The notes beneath the pieces were generated by a model. The model searched no databases and was not told the origin of the DNA. It saw nothing but the letters and a program-made list of their open reading frames with translations. A stretch of 64,000 bases of DNA, from NCBI RefSeq assembly GCF_900109745.1, contig NZ_FOAV01000002.1:597729-661728 (forward strand), read 5' to 3'. This stretch comes from Roseateles sp. YR242 (GTDB lineage Bacteria; Pseudomonadota; Gammaproteobacteria; Burkholderiales; Burkholderiaceae_C). Both the position numbers and the translations under genes were made by a program. Numbering within the stretch: position 1 is the first letter of the stretch; the number at the start of each line of letters is the position of its first letter. Of this stretch, positions 63,658-64,000 are shown one piece after another.

Positions 63658-64000
63658 ATGAACCCTCCACTCGACCCGGCTCCGGCCGCAGGCTCGCGGA
63701 CCGACATGGAACGCCCCATCCAGATTTCAGTCCGCTATCACTTGCGGGAATATCTGGAACTGGTCAGGGAACACTTGCCGACTGCACTTCGCGAGCGAGG
63801 CAAGAAGAGTGACCCCATCGGGCTTGGCAACCGCCTCATGCTGGTCGTCCTGGTGCCGCCCATTTTTCTTTTCAAGAAATGGCGCGTCGGCGATTGTCTG
63901 TTCGAGGTCGGCGCCGACGGCATCACCCGCCGCAGCCGCCGGGGTCAGCTTCATGTGAGCTGGCGCGATATCACGGCCATCCGTCGCTACGGGAACGCCT
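63658..64000 (+). CDS. YcxB-like protein, 5' part cut by the right edge
   Basis: 114 readable residues: a Pro/Ala-rich start, IQISVRYHLREYLELVREHL, a hydrophobic helix (LMLVVLVPPIFLF) and GDCLFEVGADGITRRSRRGQ followed by LHVSWRDITAI, the pattern of the YcxB-like domain. A later ATG at 63706 would remove 16 residues and is possible. The C-terminus is outside the window. Confidence 0.65.
   Translation, partial: MNPPLDPAPAAGSRTDMERPIQISVRYHLREYLELVREHLPTALRERGKKSDPIGLGNRLMLVVLVPPIFLFKKWRVGDCLFEVGADGITRRSRRGQLHVSWRDITAIRRYGNA

Overview
The window is high-GC DNA from a betaproteobacterium of the order Burkholderiales, most like the Roseateles/Mitsuaria/Rubrivivax branch. That placement rests on an OmpC-type porin beside a Bug-family binding protein, cytochrome c4, a ResB/CcsB cytochrome c system, MsrPQ, CIRCE-controlled groESL, and TtcA next to a FolB domain. 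Genus is inference.

Left part (1-34.9 kb): an accessory island linked to type III secretion. It opens with the 5' part of an HrpS-type sigma-54 activator, so the secretion apparatus genes probably lie left of base 1. Next come a PilT-type ATPase and a ten-gene R64/TcpQ-type IVb pilus operon (PilL, N, O, P, Q, R, S, a PilM-like protein, PilV and a lytic transglycosylase). These are followed by a CesT-type chaperone operon, an ExeA/GspA-like ATPase, and an HrpL-like ECF sigma factor with a -24/-12 sigma-54 promoter. A run of candidate effectors follows: a 617-aa membrane protein, a lytic transglycosylase, a 178-aa protein, an ankyrin protein, a 526-aa membrane protein with an internal duplication, an OTU-type cysteine protease, and an F-box protein with a solenoid of about 37-residue repeats. 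IS256 and IS30 remnants, an MFS fragment and one frameshifted gene mark the island as mosaic. A metabolic cassette (GntR regulator, fumarase-superfamily lyase, porin, Bug protein) sits inside it.

What ties the island together is a promoter motif, G(G/C)AAC(C/T/G)-N15/16-(C/A/T)CACNNA, the classical hrp box. I found it, always correctly oriented, in front of the pilus operon, the pilT-like gene, the chaperone operon, the ExeA gene and nearly every candidate effector: eleven good copies and one weak one. In six cases it ends 24-35 bases before the start codon. The simplest reading is a cascade HrpS, then sigma-54, then HrpL, then hrp boxes, which would switch on a type IVb pilus together with type III effectors. 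A pilus wired into an HrpL regulon is the most interesting thing here. A possible 110-nt small RNA, with its own promoter, operator-like palindrome and terminator, lies between the pilus and chaperone operons.

Right part (34.9-64 kb): ordinary chromosomal backbone. It carries groES-groEL, a DUF1631 protein, a patatin/outer-membrane-barrel protein, EngB with an unusual tail, cytochrome c4, ResB/CcsB, MsrPQ, an oxidoreductase-FolB fusion, TtcA, a DUF4136 lipoprotein, GlmU, a RAYT transposase, a thioredoxin-like protein, DUF808, a UPF0149 protein, an S9 peptidase and several small hypothetical genes. A YcxB-like gene is cut by the right edge. I saw no rRNA, tRNA or CRISPR array.
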